The notes beneath the pieces are model-generated. The model made no database searches, had not been told where the DNA came from, and saw only the letters and a program-made list of their open reading frames with translations. 64,000 bases of DNA from Isoetes taiwanensis (taxonomy: Eukaryota > Streptophyta > Lycopodiopsida > Isoetales > Isoetaceae): the NCBI GenBank assembly GCA_021234155.1, contig JAJEKV010000026.1, forward strand, positions 16,300,283-16,364,282, in the 5' to 3' direction. A program made the position numbers and the translations under genes. The stretch's first letter is position 1; every line of letters begins with the position of its first letter. Below are positions 1 to 17,105 of this stretch, piece after piece.

Positions 1-3000
1 TAACAAAGAAAGCGGTAATGGAAAACATAATGTTCAACAAATCACATAATAGGTGTACTTGGTTTAATTAATTGGTGGACTCAAAAGGATAGAGTTTCAT
101 ATCCTTGAATATGATAACAGATGTTTCAAAGATATATACTTTCCTTTGCCTAGGGTCTAATCTAGCCAAGTCCATACTCCTAACTTGGTCACTTAACCTG
201 GGCTAGAGAAATTCTGTGTCCTGCACTACCCGTGCCCTAAACCGAGATGAGTCCAACAAGAATACTGATAAGTTCAATATTTATGTCCGGTCGCTCTTTA
301 TATTCATAAACAAGTATTTCCTTTCAACATGCGACTTTATTGAAAGTGTATCTTTACAAAGCAAAAGTGTAGTAGAAATAAAAATAGTTTTACATTTCAT
401 TCTTTACCGTAGTATGGTATTATACTTATCCAAGCCATCATAATCCTAGTGTTCATGTTTCCAAACCATGTGCAAATATTCCATTCTTTTTTTCAACAAA
501 CCTTCCCCGAAGCAAAGGAGAGACAATTGAGGAGAGAACCCAGACCGCAGCCAAACATGCAAACGTTAGCAGCGAATCCCTTGATAGCGATGCAAGGGCC
601 AAAAGGTACATTGGGTCTCTCACTTTATCAACATCACCAATTGTATCCTTTTGCCCTGAGAAACCATTAATCGAAAAGAGAAATGGAATTATAACGTAAA
701 TGATTTTTCCACATCCAATAAGCTGCAATCGGATATGCTACTTATACAACTAACATGGTGCATTCCAAGTATAAACATAGTGCATCCAAATCTATAATGA
801 TTTCTAGTTTCAAAGCAATTTTAAATACTGTCTAAGTTTAAGCCTTAGACAATGTCTTGAAAAGAGGGCAAATCCAACTAAGTTTTGAAGCTCCATTATG
901 CAAATACGAGAGCCAAAGTTCCGTTCGATTATTTGCGAGGACCTCGATAATATCATTATCAATTGCAAATGTATTCTTTATTATAGAGTATACATGATAA
1001 TCATATCATTATAAAAAATAGTTTTAACGAGAAAAAGCTTTCACTGGCTTTCTTGAATCACGCTTATGCAAATAAAAATAAGCTACTTTAGTAGAATGAC
1101 AAAAGAGGCTTTCAAAATTTAAGATGTAAGTGTTATAATGTACAAGCGAATCATAATCACTCATACATCTTAAAAAACCATCTCCCCCTTTAAATAAATA
1201 CTAAAAGGCATGGTCTTCCTTTTATAGAGAGACAAATTCGATTCTTCCTAACTCAGATGAATGCAGTAGCAGCTCAAAAGACATGGAACCTTTATGGCTA
1301 GACTATAGAAATCGAGCCAAAAAACGTATTAGGGAGACTAAATAAAGTCCAACCTGATTATGATTGCTCCTTTCAAATAAGCAACTTGTTTTCTTAGATA
1401 GTATTGGCTAAATTGTTTCACCAAATAATCGGGCCCATGCCATTCAATCCCAAGGTCTATATTAGCAATGATCCGAAGAAACCATGAAGCAAAGATCATA
1501 TTTGTATGGTCCCGTATGTAAAGACCACGAGTTTGTATCGTAATAATCATAATAGAGTCACCATCCGCTGTTATAGTATGGTGGTAATAAATATGAATTA
1601 CCCTTTTAGCTATTTATGCGTGAGTAAAAATATTACCCGTAAAGCTCCAACACAGAGCAAATCGATGGTAATAACCGCTCCTAAGAGCAAATCGGCCGAT
1701 TCTTGACCTTCAATAAAATGTATATCTTACATCTTTTGGTCAAGTTTGATCATGAAGCGTGCTTTTAGCCCACCAAGCTCATAAGAGGGTTGTTCCCAAA
1801 AAATCCGCAATATGGATCCGTGAAATGCCTTTAAGGCTTTGTACAAGCCAAATCGCCATAGTAGCTCCACCGCCATGCAATTCGGAGTAGAAGATGTATC
1901 ACGATAAAGGCATGCCAAATCCGGGTTCTATGCCTAACCATGAAACTATTATCATGCCGAAATGACTAAGCCACTATAGTATTTTGCCAGTAGAAAGGCC
2001 TGCAGGGTACACACCTGCAAATCGCATCCCAAAGAAGTCCGACTAGATTCGGGCTTGTTACATGCGCATCCGGAGTAGGTTTTTGCCGCCAACTCAAGCA
2101 TCAACATGTCACGTTGTTTTTGTCCGAGATCCATCCTCGTGAGACCCGACATGTATTTCTGTGGTCGCTACCATTCCAAATGGGACCACTTTAGCTCAGG
2201 TAAAATTAAAAGATGCCCTAAGCCAAAATATCATTTGCCCTAAGGTTACCTTGCAAATCAAGCCAAATATGTAAATGTGTGGCACAAAAGTGTGATGGGC
2301 AAAGCCCCGATGCAAATGGATTTGATAATATCATTTAACAAAAAAACAAATAAATAATGTTTTGGGTAAAATATAGCATAGGCAAAACGCAAGTTTTTTC
2401 CCACACAAATGTCACCCTTATATAGGATTTTCTAATGCAATCTAATTGCATCTCAAAAATACTAGGTTGCCACAATTGCCAATATTGTTTTCCTTACAAT
2501 TAAATTAGATTTTCAAATCTTTGCATTGTGCATAGATCCACCTAAACAACACATGATAAGGTTTAATCCATGTCCCCAAATAATTGTTGCAAAATATCCC
2601 CACAAAAGGTATAGTTGCACCGTGGGCCCTCACAAAACCCATGCCATATTTGGGTACAACAATTTGTACTATGATGTTTGCTTTAGAAATACCAAAAAAC
2701 AATTTTTCAAGACCCTAAGGTACAAGGTTTTCATATTTTGCAATTCCCATTGTTAACATTTTCGAAGGTCTTTGCCCAAAAACATCTTTAAAAAAGCACA
2801 TGTCGCTTAATGTGTAGCATAAGCATGCAACAACATATATCTACCATAATATATTTTTTTGTGGCCTTTACAAATGTGGGCCACATTTACCTAAATCCAC
2901 ATAGACCATAGGTAAAATCCGTCACAAGGCCTTAAAGCCAAACTCATCATTTAGTAGTCATGGTGCCATTGTATTATTGACAACCAATTATGAACCATCT

Positions 3001-3577
3001 TTAATTATAGGCAAATTCAAGATATTGCATACATTGCATCTGATGGTGCCAAAAGTATTTTAGTGGTGCCCTAGCAAGTTAGGGCCACCAATGCAATAAA
3101 GGAGACTACACCGTGCCATTGTATTTTTGAACCATAGCATTAAAGAGGTATTCGACATCTCCTACATTTTGAGCTTCACATAGCTGTCAGAATCAGACTC
3201 TTGTGTTCGGTACTGTCTCCAACCTGTTATATATATTTTATATTTATATATATATATATATATCCTACCTCCTGCTTGAAGTAGGGTCCTAAAAGAAAAT
3301 TCAAGATATTATTGCTAGGTAGCGAGGTATTTTTCATTCGCTAGGACCCCACGTTACACGTGAATCGTTACTATGTTAAAAGCTAAAAGATAAATCACAT
3401 GGCGGATATTCATACCTTTATGGTCCTGCTTTCGGGTTTCAAGAAGCCCAATTTTTTAATGTTCATAAACCATAGAAACTGGTCATCATTCGTGGCTAGT
3501 ACTGGTCATTTTGAAATTTCCCAATGCATCAAGAAATAGCAAGCAAGAAGTAAGTAGCAAACCGTAAATAGCCAATG
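1..3577. repeat. Tandem unit A, copy 1 (~3.58 kb, non-coding)
   Basis: The opening bases (taacaaagaaagcgg) recur at 3578, and many later blocks recur in the same order. Examples are the block with tggactcaaa and gatagagtttcatatccttg, and the block with aaaatatcatttgccctaag near 2225 and 5550. The unit is AT-rich, has no ORF with recognisable protein features, and ends with a (TA)n tract near 3238-3263 followed by the motif cctacctcc. No transposon proteins, LTR ends or RNA genes were seen. It could be a decayed non-coding repeat or part of a satellite-like array. Confidence 0.7.
3236..3263. repeat. (TA)n microsatellite
   Basis: Short run of alternating T and A at the end of the body of unit A copy 1. 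Similar tracts end the other tandem units. Confidence 0.85.
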
Positions 3578-6500
3578 TAACAAAGAAAGCGGTCGAATGA
3601 AAAACATAATGTTCAATAGATCCGCGAGAGGTGTACCGTTTTCAATTAATTCAGTGGACTCAAAGGATAGAGTTTCATATCCTTGAATATGATAACAGAT
3701 GTTTTGAAGATATATACTTTCCTTTGCCTAGGGTCTAATCTAGCCAAAGTCCATACTCCTAACTTGGTCACTTAACCTGCTAGAAAATTGTCCCCAGCAC
3801 TACCACCGGCCCTAAACCAAATGAGTCCAACAAGAATACTTTCTTTTCACATTCGGGCTACCTAGTAGTAGGGCTGATTTCTCAAGCCCCAAAACTATGT
3901 GTCCTTAATGAAAAAGTATAAGCAATTCTTAAGTAAACTCAACAATTAACATTTAGGGATATTTAAAATTAGGGCCCATTTCTCAAGCCCCAAAACTAAG
4001 CATCCTTAATGAAAAGTAGTTGAGACAAATTCTAAAGCATCACGTTAAAAAGTAGAGAGCAAAATTGTAAAGTAGACTTATCTTGAAAGTGTATAGTTTA
4101 AACATTAACTTGTAAAACGTTATAGCATACGGTTACATTTTTTCTGTACTTCCATAACCTTCCATGTGCGCGCCAACCCCGGTAGCAAAAGCAGAGAACA
4201 ATTGGAGGAGAGAACCTGCATGCGGCCCAATCATGCAAAGCGTTAGCGGTAATCCCCAGACCGATGCAAAATTTAAAAGGTACATTGGGTCTCTCCGGTT
4301 TATCAACGATCCCAATTGTATCCTTTTTGCCTCGAAATTAGCATAAACAAGAAAGAGAAATGGAATTATAACTAGAAGTTTTCTCACCCTAAAACTCGAG
4401 GTGAGAAATAACGTTCTAGCATTTAAATCCATTTTATACATCATTCTTGCTATAATATTGTATCAAGATATTAAGCAAAAGCCACATGATCTTAGTTAGA
4501 TATATAGCCATACTTTAGCGGCTTAAAAGCATTAGCGCTTTAGCTATATAAAGCATAGGCATATATCTTTAGAAATCATGGAGCACAAACTTTGTTTGTG
4601 CACCAACCATTTGTAGACCAAAACTATTAGTAAAAAATACAAGGCTTATTAAACATAATTGTTTCAAAGCCAGTAAAGCATAATCTTTAAATCAAACCTG
4701 ATTATAATGGCATCGTTTATTCATTGCCGAGATTGATTTCCAGTATGCAACATTCAGCATTACAAATAGACCCACATTGAGGGCTTGAATCCGTTGTCCG
4801 ATTCAAACTCTAGAAGTAGCAAATCCCTTGAAGAGCGACTCCAAAATCTGCTTGCCATGGGAAATAATAAGCGAGAATACAAAGGCAAATATTAATTGCC
4901 TTTGCCAATGTCGACAAATGATATAATAGCCAGCATCAAGGCGGCATGGCAAATATTCTATACGCAGTAAACATTGGCTATAGCCAAAGCCACAATCGTT
5001 TCAGATTCTTTAAAACCTAAAAGCATATTGTTTCATAGATAAACAATACCTGATGAAGTGCTTTTGGCAAATACAAGTGCAATGCTTCAGCTTTAATGCT
5101 CCGGCCCGAAACCACATCAACAAAGCCTTCTTCAATGGAAAGCCAAGATTAATAACAATGAAAACCCCTATTTTTATGCGGTTGTATGCATCGCCCAAAG
5201 TTCTTTTTCACCTTGCAATTCATAGTAGAAGATGTATCCAGATAAAGGCATGCCGAATCCGTTCTATGCCAAACCACTAAACCATTATCATGCGAAATGA
5301 CCAAGCCCGACATAGTATTTTTTGCGGGGCGAAGGCCTACGTGGCACACCAAAATCGCATCCCGCAAGTCTGAACATATTCTGGTTGTTCTGGCATGGAT
5401 CCGGATAGGGCATTTTGCCGGCACCAACCAAACTTCAATATCGTTTTGTCCGAGATTTATCCGGAGAGACCGCAAGGGTATTTACGTGGGTCGCTACCAT
5501 TCCAGGCGACCACTTTGGCTCTGTGCAAAATTCCGAAAGATGCCCTAAGCCAAAATATCATTTGCCCTAAGGTTACCTTGCATTTCAAGCCAATACGTAA
5601 AATGTGTGGCACCAAAACGTGATGGGCAAAGCCCCAGATGCAAATGGATTTGATAATAGCAATTAACAAACAAACAAATAAATAATGTTTGCCTTAAGAA
5701 TTTTTGCAAAACGCATGTTTTGCCCATATTTGAAGGCCACGTTTCCAACCACAAAACCAAAAGTTTAGTAATAAAAGAAAGGGTGTGCTTTTACTTTGAT
5801 TTTCTTTAAAATTGTAACAAAGATAAAGAATTCTTTGCATGCATGCAAAGCTTTCTATTAAAGGCACCACATGGCAAGCATGCCATGTCCCACAAATATC
5901 ATAATTGAGATACATATTCCACCATGTGGTTTCCATGTAACCCATGGGCCCTCACGTAACTTGCCACATTTGACTTGGCACATTTTGTACTATATTGCAA
6001 GGTTTACATCCCCAAATTTCATTTGCCTTGTCATAGGGCGGGTAGTTTTCATATATTATTTCATTGGGCACAATGGAACAATGGCCCAAATATCCTACCA
6101 CGAGCTATGTGTAGCTTAATGTGGCAATTCTGGGAGTCATGCAACAACATGACATTTTACATAACTAGCCTTTGTGAAGACCAAATAGGCAGTCAATTTT
6201 AGACCTTTGCCCAATTATGCCAAGGGTCAACCTACTCATCATGACTAGTATGATGAAGCCATCAAATGCATGACCAAGCCATAGGAACCATGTAGCAACA
6301 TGATGTGAAAATTCAAAAATACCATACTACCACGATGGTGCCATAGTATTTTAGGCAACCCTATCTAATGCCGGGGAGGTTCCCACCCATACACATTAGT
6401 ACCCGTGGTGCCATTGTATTTGAAAGCAACCATAGCATTAAAGGAGTATACCCGGCTCTAGTATTTTGAGCATGTGCAACAAAGATAAGCTACATCGATG

Positions 6501-6590
6501 ATATATCCAAACTTCATGTGTTCCAAAAGTCTCCAACCCATGATATATATTTATATTTATATATATATATATTATATAATATATATATAT
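3578..6590. repeat. Tandem unit A, copy 2 (diverged)
   Basis: Second copy of the preceding unit, in the same orientation and shorter (~3.0 kb), with many substitutions and indels. Shared blocks include the stretch around 3660-3840, the segment around 5280-5660 matching 1960-2330, and the end block with gtctccaaccc followed by (TA)n at 6539-6590. No coding evidence was found. The differences from copy 1 are much greater than between the two B units downstream, so this duplication looks older. Confidence 0.65.
6539..6590. repeat. (TA)n-rich tract at the A/B unit junction
   Basis: Imperfect TA repeats immediately precede the start of the B unit (ataaacttggccttagcc at 6591). Confidence 0.85.
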
Positions 6591-9500
6591 ATAAACTTGG
6601 CCTTAGCCTTATCCACAAGACTAAGCCATTCCAGACCATGGGTCCTGGAACTTATCAGTCCCTAGACATAGTCTAGGGGAGCCTTGGAAGTCCTTTTACT
6701 AAACATTAAATGTCATTTGTTCAGTTTCATTATTGGCCAGAAAACACCACCTTACTTCCTTATTTCCTTATTTGTTCAATCTCCTTATTTGTTCAGTTTC
6801 CTTATTTCTTTTTCCTTTTCCTTTTTATTTTTTATTGACCTCCTTAGACATCCTGCCTTAATTAAACCAGACCAAATTCGGCCTCCTATTTTAACTGCAT
6901 GCATGGCCAATAATTACTTGATGCATTCCTTGCATTAATCTTTCTGCCTAGTTTAAAAATATGACCTCCACTATCTGGTCAGAACATCATTCTTATCTTA
7001 GCTGAATAAGTGTCATTACTTAATTGATGCTCAAAATACATTTACCCCACTATTTAGCCTATTATATGACCTCTCAAGTTTGGTCAGAATACTATTCTTA
7101 CAAGTCAGATTCCACAAAATGAAGTAGAGCTTTTAGTAAAGGAAACTTACAGTTTATGTTTAACTTGCTCCCATATGCCAGAGAGATCTCATCCAGATAT
7201 AAAGACAAATGGAGCATATAGTAGCAAAATAGCATTTAGAACATAACGTGTAATTTTAGAGATACCTTAGCTTTTGTAAAGTTTTTCACAACAAAGTCCA
7301 TCAAGCATGACAGTTGCTCTATTCTGTCCATATTTTCCATAGTATCCGTGTTCCTTAGTTGTCTTTTCTTCCATAGCATCCAAAACATCAAAGAAATGTA
7401 ATGAATCTGGAGATGCAGAACCGGTTACCTGCAGCCAACCAGTCCAACATTAGCACATGACATGGTAAAGAGGAAAGGGCTGACAGGTAAGCTAGAGTTC
7501 GGCATGGCTTATCGCCCTTCACCAGATTTTTTTCTTTTAAACATTCTTCCGAAATCCAATATAGTAACGGTCATTAAAAATCCAGAATCCTTATAATACA
7601 AATGTCTTACCAGATGGGCATGTCATGCATGCCTTTTGACAATACCAATCTGTTGTAATATTTACCAAATATAGTTTAGTATTTTTCAGTTCTAGAACCA
7701 TTACGAAATATTGCAGACCCATATTGCATTTCTGCTTTGACAGATCTGTCCATCATGTTTGCCAGCCATGCTTTAGCAAAAAATCCATGCCTTTGATTTA
7801 AAACCAGTCATCACTTATCCAAGATCTACATTATATTTACATTTTAACAGATCAACATAGCCTGCCTGTTATTTAACTTCCGGAAAACTATTGTAATATA
7901 TACTAAACCTGATTTAGTTGAGGCTGCAAGTTCAATTCGTCTCCACTGGCACTTGCCATTTGCTGCATTTCGTACTGCTCCTCATGCTTGTTAGCACTAG
8001 ATTGAATTTGCTCCGCTTTGCATACCTCCTTTTGTGACAACGTTTTCCCCATAAGGCCTTTTTAGTTTGTTCTTGCCCATAAGGCAAGCAAGAACTTAGA
8101 CGCTTATGCAAAGCGGCCTGTTGCTGAACGACTCTGTTTTTACTGGTCTGCCTTAGCCTTGCCTTAGTTGTATAGATGTAAGGCGGCTCATTACCCTGCA
8201 TGATATTCTTCTGCTAACTTAACTTATTGCTATTTTCTACTAACAGTGAAAGCTTTAATCCAAACCAGCATTTTCTTTTTGGAGTAGCCGCTAACTGCAA
8301 CTGCCTTCTGCTAACCTTGGCTACTTGTTACCACTTCTTGGCATGATGCCTTCAGCATCGAAGCGTACTTGCCCGCCTGAATGTTCCCGTTACTGTCAAA
8401 ACATTGCTTTAGCCGTGTAGCAGCTAGACGGCTCTATTCCTGGCATGATTCTCTTCTACTGACTTAGCTGGCTGTATATGTTTATGAACAAGGGGAAGTT
8501 TTACTCCAGATCTACATTTTCTTTTTGTTGTTGCCGCTAGCCACAGATGTTGCCTGCTGAACTTGGCTGTTCTACCACTCCTTGGCATGATGCATTTGGT
8601 ATCGCCATGTACTGCCGCCCTTCATCGCCATGATCAGAATCGTGGAGATCTGCTCCCGGGTTTGCAAACCCTAATACAGCATTTGCTACAGTGTTTCCCG
8701 ATGTCCAACATGTTTTTTCCTTTTTTTTAAATTAAGTTACAACTTTATCCAAAGGAAACACCTTACCCAAATGTTGACCCTTTGCTCCATTTTTACCTTA
8801 TGTTCCTGCCCATAGGTTGACAAGGTGTTCCAACTTTGCCTTATAGTATTGCCTTTGAGTTGTTATGAAATAAACAGTTCAACATTCCTATTCTCTAGGA
8901 GATGTGAATCCCTTTAGAGAATATTCCATAGTATCCGCCAATTTTTGTTTTTCAAAATTGCCCTATAATACATACCAGTTGTTAACCCCCGTAATGCCCT
9001 TTCTCCAAGGGTAGTTTTTATATTTGATGCCACCATTAGATAAAGCCATTCAACTTTCTTACCCTATATGAGGTGAATCATATTAGGGAGAATGCCCGCT
9101 GTCACCATTACCTGTTGCCTTTTCATGCCATTGCTTTATATTTGGTTTGCTTCCCATCACCATTACTTGTTGCCATGCTCTTGTTCCCATCTTACCTTAT
9201 GGTTCTCGCTCATTAAGCCATCATCTTTGTTGTGTTCACCCATTACATATCTTTGCTAAGCGTGGTCGTCTTGCCACTCCTTGGCATGATGCCCTTGGCA
9301 TCTATGTGTACGTGCCGCCCCTTATCGCCATGATCGGATTTGGGTAGATCCGCTACCGGGTTTGCAAACCCTAGTGTAGTTTCTGCTACAGTGTTTCCCG
9401 TCCTCCAGCCTACTTTTTTCTTTTAATTAACTTACATTATTATTTACAACACTACTTACCCAAATGTTGACATTTGGTTCCCATTGTATCCTATGGTCCT

Positions 9501-10510
9501 GCAATTGCTTTGCCTTTGCTTCCAGTTCCATGAATTAGTTTACCATTGGAAATATCCAGCAGTAGCATATCCGAGTCTTTGTCAAAGCCCATCAAATTTG
9601 AGCCATCTACATTTATGTCCGTTGAGTCGTTACCCTATAAACAATTTAATTTTCTTATCTTTTAAGAGGTTTGACCCATAATAGGGGATATGTTACCGTA
9701 TCCAATGATTTTTATTTTTCTTTGCCACCTATTTAATAAGTGGCCTTTGTTAGCAGTCCCTAATGCATCTTCATAAATTACATCCTCCATTTATGTAGTT
9801 AACTGCCCATTGGACTCCCTAATCTGCAAAGCTTTGTTTTCATATGCATCTCTGCCATTCTCTTGCGACTTGTCCCGTAGACTCATATGTGATCCATGAG
9901 CCGGTCATTTCTATGTTTTTCATATCCTTGATTCTTACAATGGGATGCCCATTGGTTTTTCAACCTGTGCAGCATCGTATCTCAGTGCTAATCCCTTGAA
10001 ATTTGCCATATAGACTCATATTCTTCTGGATAAAATGCATCCTTACTTAGAGCCATTTTTACCCATATGTTGACAACCTTTTCGAGACTTACTTTATGGT
10101 CTTGCCATTAAACTGCCGTCCTATAAACACCTTAATATTTTAATCCTATAAGAGGTATGTACCCACTTAGGCCGTATGTGATATCTCTCATCAATCCTAG
10201 CTTTTCTTTACCACTTGTACTCTTAGTATCCCTTGTTTGTAGTCTTTGATGCCATACATATAGTGAGAAGCCCTGTGGTTCCCATATTGCATAAAGCCTT
10301 GTTCTCATGTGCATCTTTGCCACTTTCTAGAGACCTGCCCAGTAGGCTTATACATGATCCATCTGCTGGTCATTTCCATTCATATGATGGGATGTCTATT
10401 GGATCTCTCAATCCGTAAAGCATTGTTGTCATAAACATCATTGCTGCTCACTTGAACTTGTCCTGTAGACTCATATGTGATCCATTTGCTGGTCATTTCC
10501 AGCGTTAATT

Positions 10511-10555
<45 letters not shown>

Positions 10556-11230
10556 AGCTAAATCCTACCTCCAACCGGAAGGCAGTGAAATACCTGCTGA
10601 GTATAGGGACAGGAGGACCCCCATACTCATAGGGATCCCCCTGCCAACTGTACTAAAACTAGTTAATAAAACCTGGAAGCCAGTACTGCATATTAGTAGC
10701 ATATGTGCTTTTCAGTGATGTGCCCGAGGGCTTGCTTTGTTTGGCCATAGGCCGTACTTTGGTAGTATAATCTTACTCAGATTGCTTTTTCTAAAAAGAA
10801 ATTGTTTCTATAAGTAGACATTATTACCTAGAATAAGCCTGTCCCCAATGATCGTTCTTTTCTGCAATACTCCATTAGGCCTTTTTTTTCCTTAACGTGA
10901 GCCAGATGGCGGATATCATCCACATCATTGTTAACTGTGCAATTTGGACTGCTTTCCTCATTCCAGCCACTTTGTGATATCCTTTTGAGATAGGAGGAGC
11001 CAATTATTGGCTATCCATATCCATCCAATTGTTGAGTGTTACGTCCGTGACACCTTGTTAATGATGTACATCAAACAGTTAGTTCATAAATAGTTAAATA
11101 TCTTCTGATACACAATATAAACAAGACAGATATACAGAATTACTTGGATCATATCCTTCTTAACCTTTTATTCTTGTTGGACTACCAAGGCCCATGCCAG
11201 TTATACTGGCATCCTGAAATCACAGAATAT
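6591..11230. repeat. Tandem unit B, copy 1 (~4.64 kb)
   Basis: The start ataaacttggccttagcc at 6591 recurs at 11231. Near-identity holds to the (TA)n tract (agcgttaatttg at 10501 and again at 15157), so the offset drifts only from 4640 to 4656. The unit is AT-rich, with short in-frame stretches but nothing protein-like. Internally it has a milder sub-repeat: the motif ggtttgcaaaccctagtgtag near 9358 resembles the block near 8659. The ~670 bp between the TA tract and 11230 (about 10557-11230) is present only in this copy within the window. No LTR, PBS or transposase was seen. Confidence 0.85.
10514..10556. repeat. (TA)n microsatellite ending unit B copy 1
   Basis: Pure alternating TA interrupted by one G, following the end of the B homology. 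Copy 2 has a much longer tract at the same point. Confidence 0.95.
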
Positions 11231-15375
<4,145 letters not shown>

Positions 15376-16276
15376 GTACACGTATCCAATAAGTGCCCGA
15401 GGACCGAGCTGATCTCGGCGATCCATGATCTCTTGGAGGTATGATCCCAACCTTCATACCGAGCTTGTGGTGAGCAGCTCATGCAGGGGCTGGCCAGGGT
15501 AGACTAGGTCAGCATAGCGTATCCGAATATCATCATATGTCGGACAACTCTGAAGGGTATGGCATTTATCTTCCACTGCTCCAATTAGCAGCATTGGCAA
15601 AGCCTCTCCTGATGCGGCTCCCCAATCCATCTCCCCGTCTCAATCCGGAGATGGTGTGCATGTGTCAAGGGGGCTTCACCTTGAACAACACGTACGGACC
15701 ACCTTCGTGACTGGTAGGGGTATTTTTTATTGGGTTAGGGGTCCGTTATATGCGGCTGGTTTGCCATCACAATTTCCCACCTACCTCCGTTTGTTGTGCG
15801 GTAGAGGTGGTCGAGCGGGAGATGGCGCCTCCCGTATGGATCCTTCTAGGGTGTATGGTGAAGACACAAGCTTAATCTTGGGCCGGGTCTTACGTTCTTG
15901 GCAATTTGGTGGGCCGAAAATTCTTAACTGTGGGCCTAATTTGTAGACATTGGATGAAATTTTAGGTGGAAGTTTTACTGAGATCTTCAAGGTTTATAGA
16001 CCCTACGTTCATAAATTTTGCAACATTTGGTTTATAGAATGCAGCCAATCGTCTATTCTTCCATCCATTTTCGATTTCCTTTGACTCTCTTGAGACAATC
16101 TTGTGAGTTTCATTTTGCAGGTTAAAGCAAGTTTCTTCCTTATCTAGGCGGAACAAGAGAGCATAAAAGCAACCCCGCCGTTTGAGGTACCACTCGGTGG
16201 TTTGTTATTTCTATGTACATCTCAGATTTATTGTTTCTTAAACAAAATTCTTAACTTGTAGGTGCTTTGTAAAGCC
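15376..16276. other. Intergenic, nothing recognised
   Basis: GC is higher than in the repeats upstream. One open frame of 96 codons (15656-15946) has no recognisable domain and no codon signal I trust. No RNA gene, LTR end or repeat boundary was identified. Confidence 0.5.
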
Positions 16277-17105
16277 ATGTCAATGGAACGTGAAGTGGTG
16301 GTTTGTGTTGATTCTGGGAATGGCGAGTTTACTCAGATTGGTTTTGTCGTAGTGAAAAACAACTACTCATTTGCTGATTTGAGATGTGAGTTGGAGCTGG
16401 ACGGTTTGGAGCAGTTAGAAGGAAAGACATTTGCTTTTCTTGGTGAAAAGAAGTTGCCACTTTCCAAGAAGCAAGAAGGGAGGCATAAGTTTGCTGAGGA
16501 GACCGAGGTTCTCATAAAAGGTAACAGTTGTGAAGATCCAAATGTGCATTTAGAAATTGAAGATCATCCCAAGAAAAGACGAAGACTAGTCATTCAGGAG
16601 GTTGAGGAAGACATTAATGACTATGATTATACAAGTGATCCAAATAGGGGCAGGCTAATCGACAAAGGCGTGATTGGTTCTAGTGCAACTTGTGAGGAGC
16701 CCGAATTTGCAAGGTTGCTATCTAAGAAGGCCTCTACTTGCAACAAATAGGTGGAAACATGCGTTTAGAAAGTATAAAATGAAGATGAAGAATCGAGGTA
16801 AAACAGATCGATTTGAGCTTATGTCCATGGATGTTAATGGAGTGGCAGTTTTCAGCTTGTGGTGTGTAGAATGTGACTTGAAGTATGGTAAAGGGGAGAA
16901 GATATGATGTATAATTTTACACGACACTTGGAAACCAAAGAGCACAAAGACAACTTCCTTAAGCATAGACAAGGTCCTCAACCTTTTCCAGATGTTGAAT
17001 CAAATACTCAAACCAATGAACTTGTTGTGGCTGAAAATAGGGCAGCAAAAGAGCTTGCATGTCAACAACGGTTGCCCCTTTTATTGAGCAATATCAAGTG
17101 AGGTT
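16277..17105 (+). pseudogene. 5' part of a broken, unrecognised multi-exon gene/transposon (basic NLS-like and C2H2-like segments)
   Basis: An ORF from ATG 16277 gives about 157 residues. It is acidic/hydrophobic at the N-terminus (MSMEREVVVCVDSGNG), with a FAFLGEKKLPLSKKQ segment and a basic PKKRRR cluster that looks like a nuclear localisation signal. The reading then needs frame changes near 16740 and 16905. After them come KHAFRKYKMKMKNRG, a WCVECDLKYG cysteine pair, and FTRHLETKEHKDNFLKH with two histidines, together resembling a C2H2/BED-like zinc finger. A possible splice acceptor lies at the cttgtag before 16262. I do not recognise the family. The finger plus the downstream region suggests a transposon-derived protein. 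The frameshifts make it a relic, or the consensus contains errors. Confidence 0.5.

Noticed and set aside
1-6590. The A units as an LTR pair
   Set aside because: No TG/CA ends, PBS, PPT, internal proteins or target duplication were found.
15656-15946. A 96-codon plus-strand ORF
   Set aside because: No recognisable domain and no supporting splice or promoter context.
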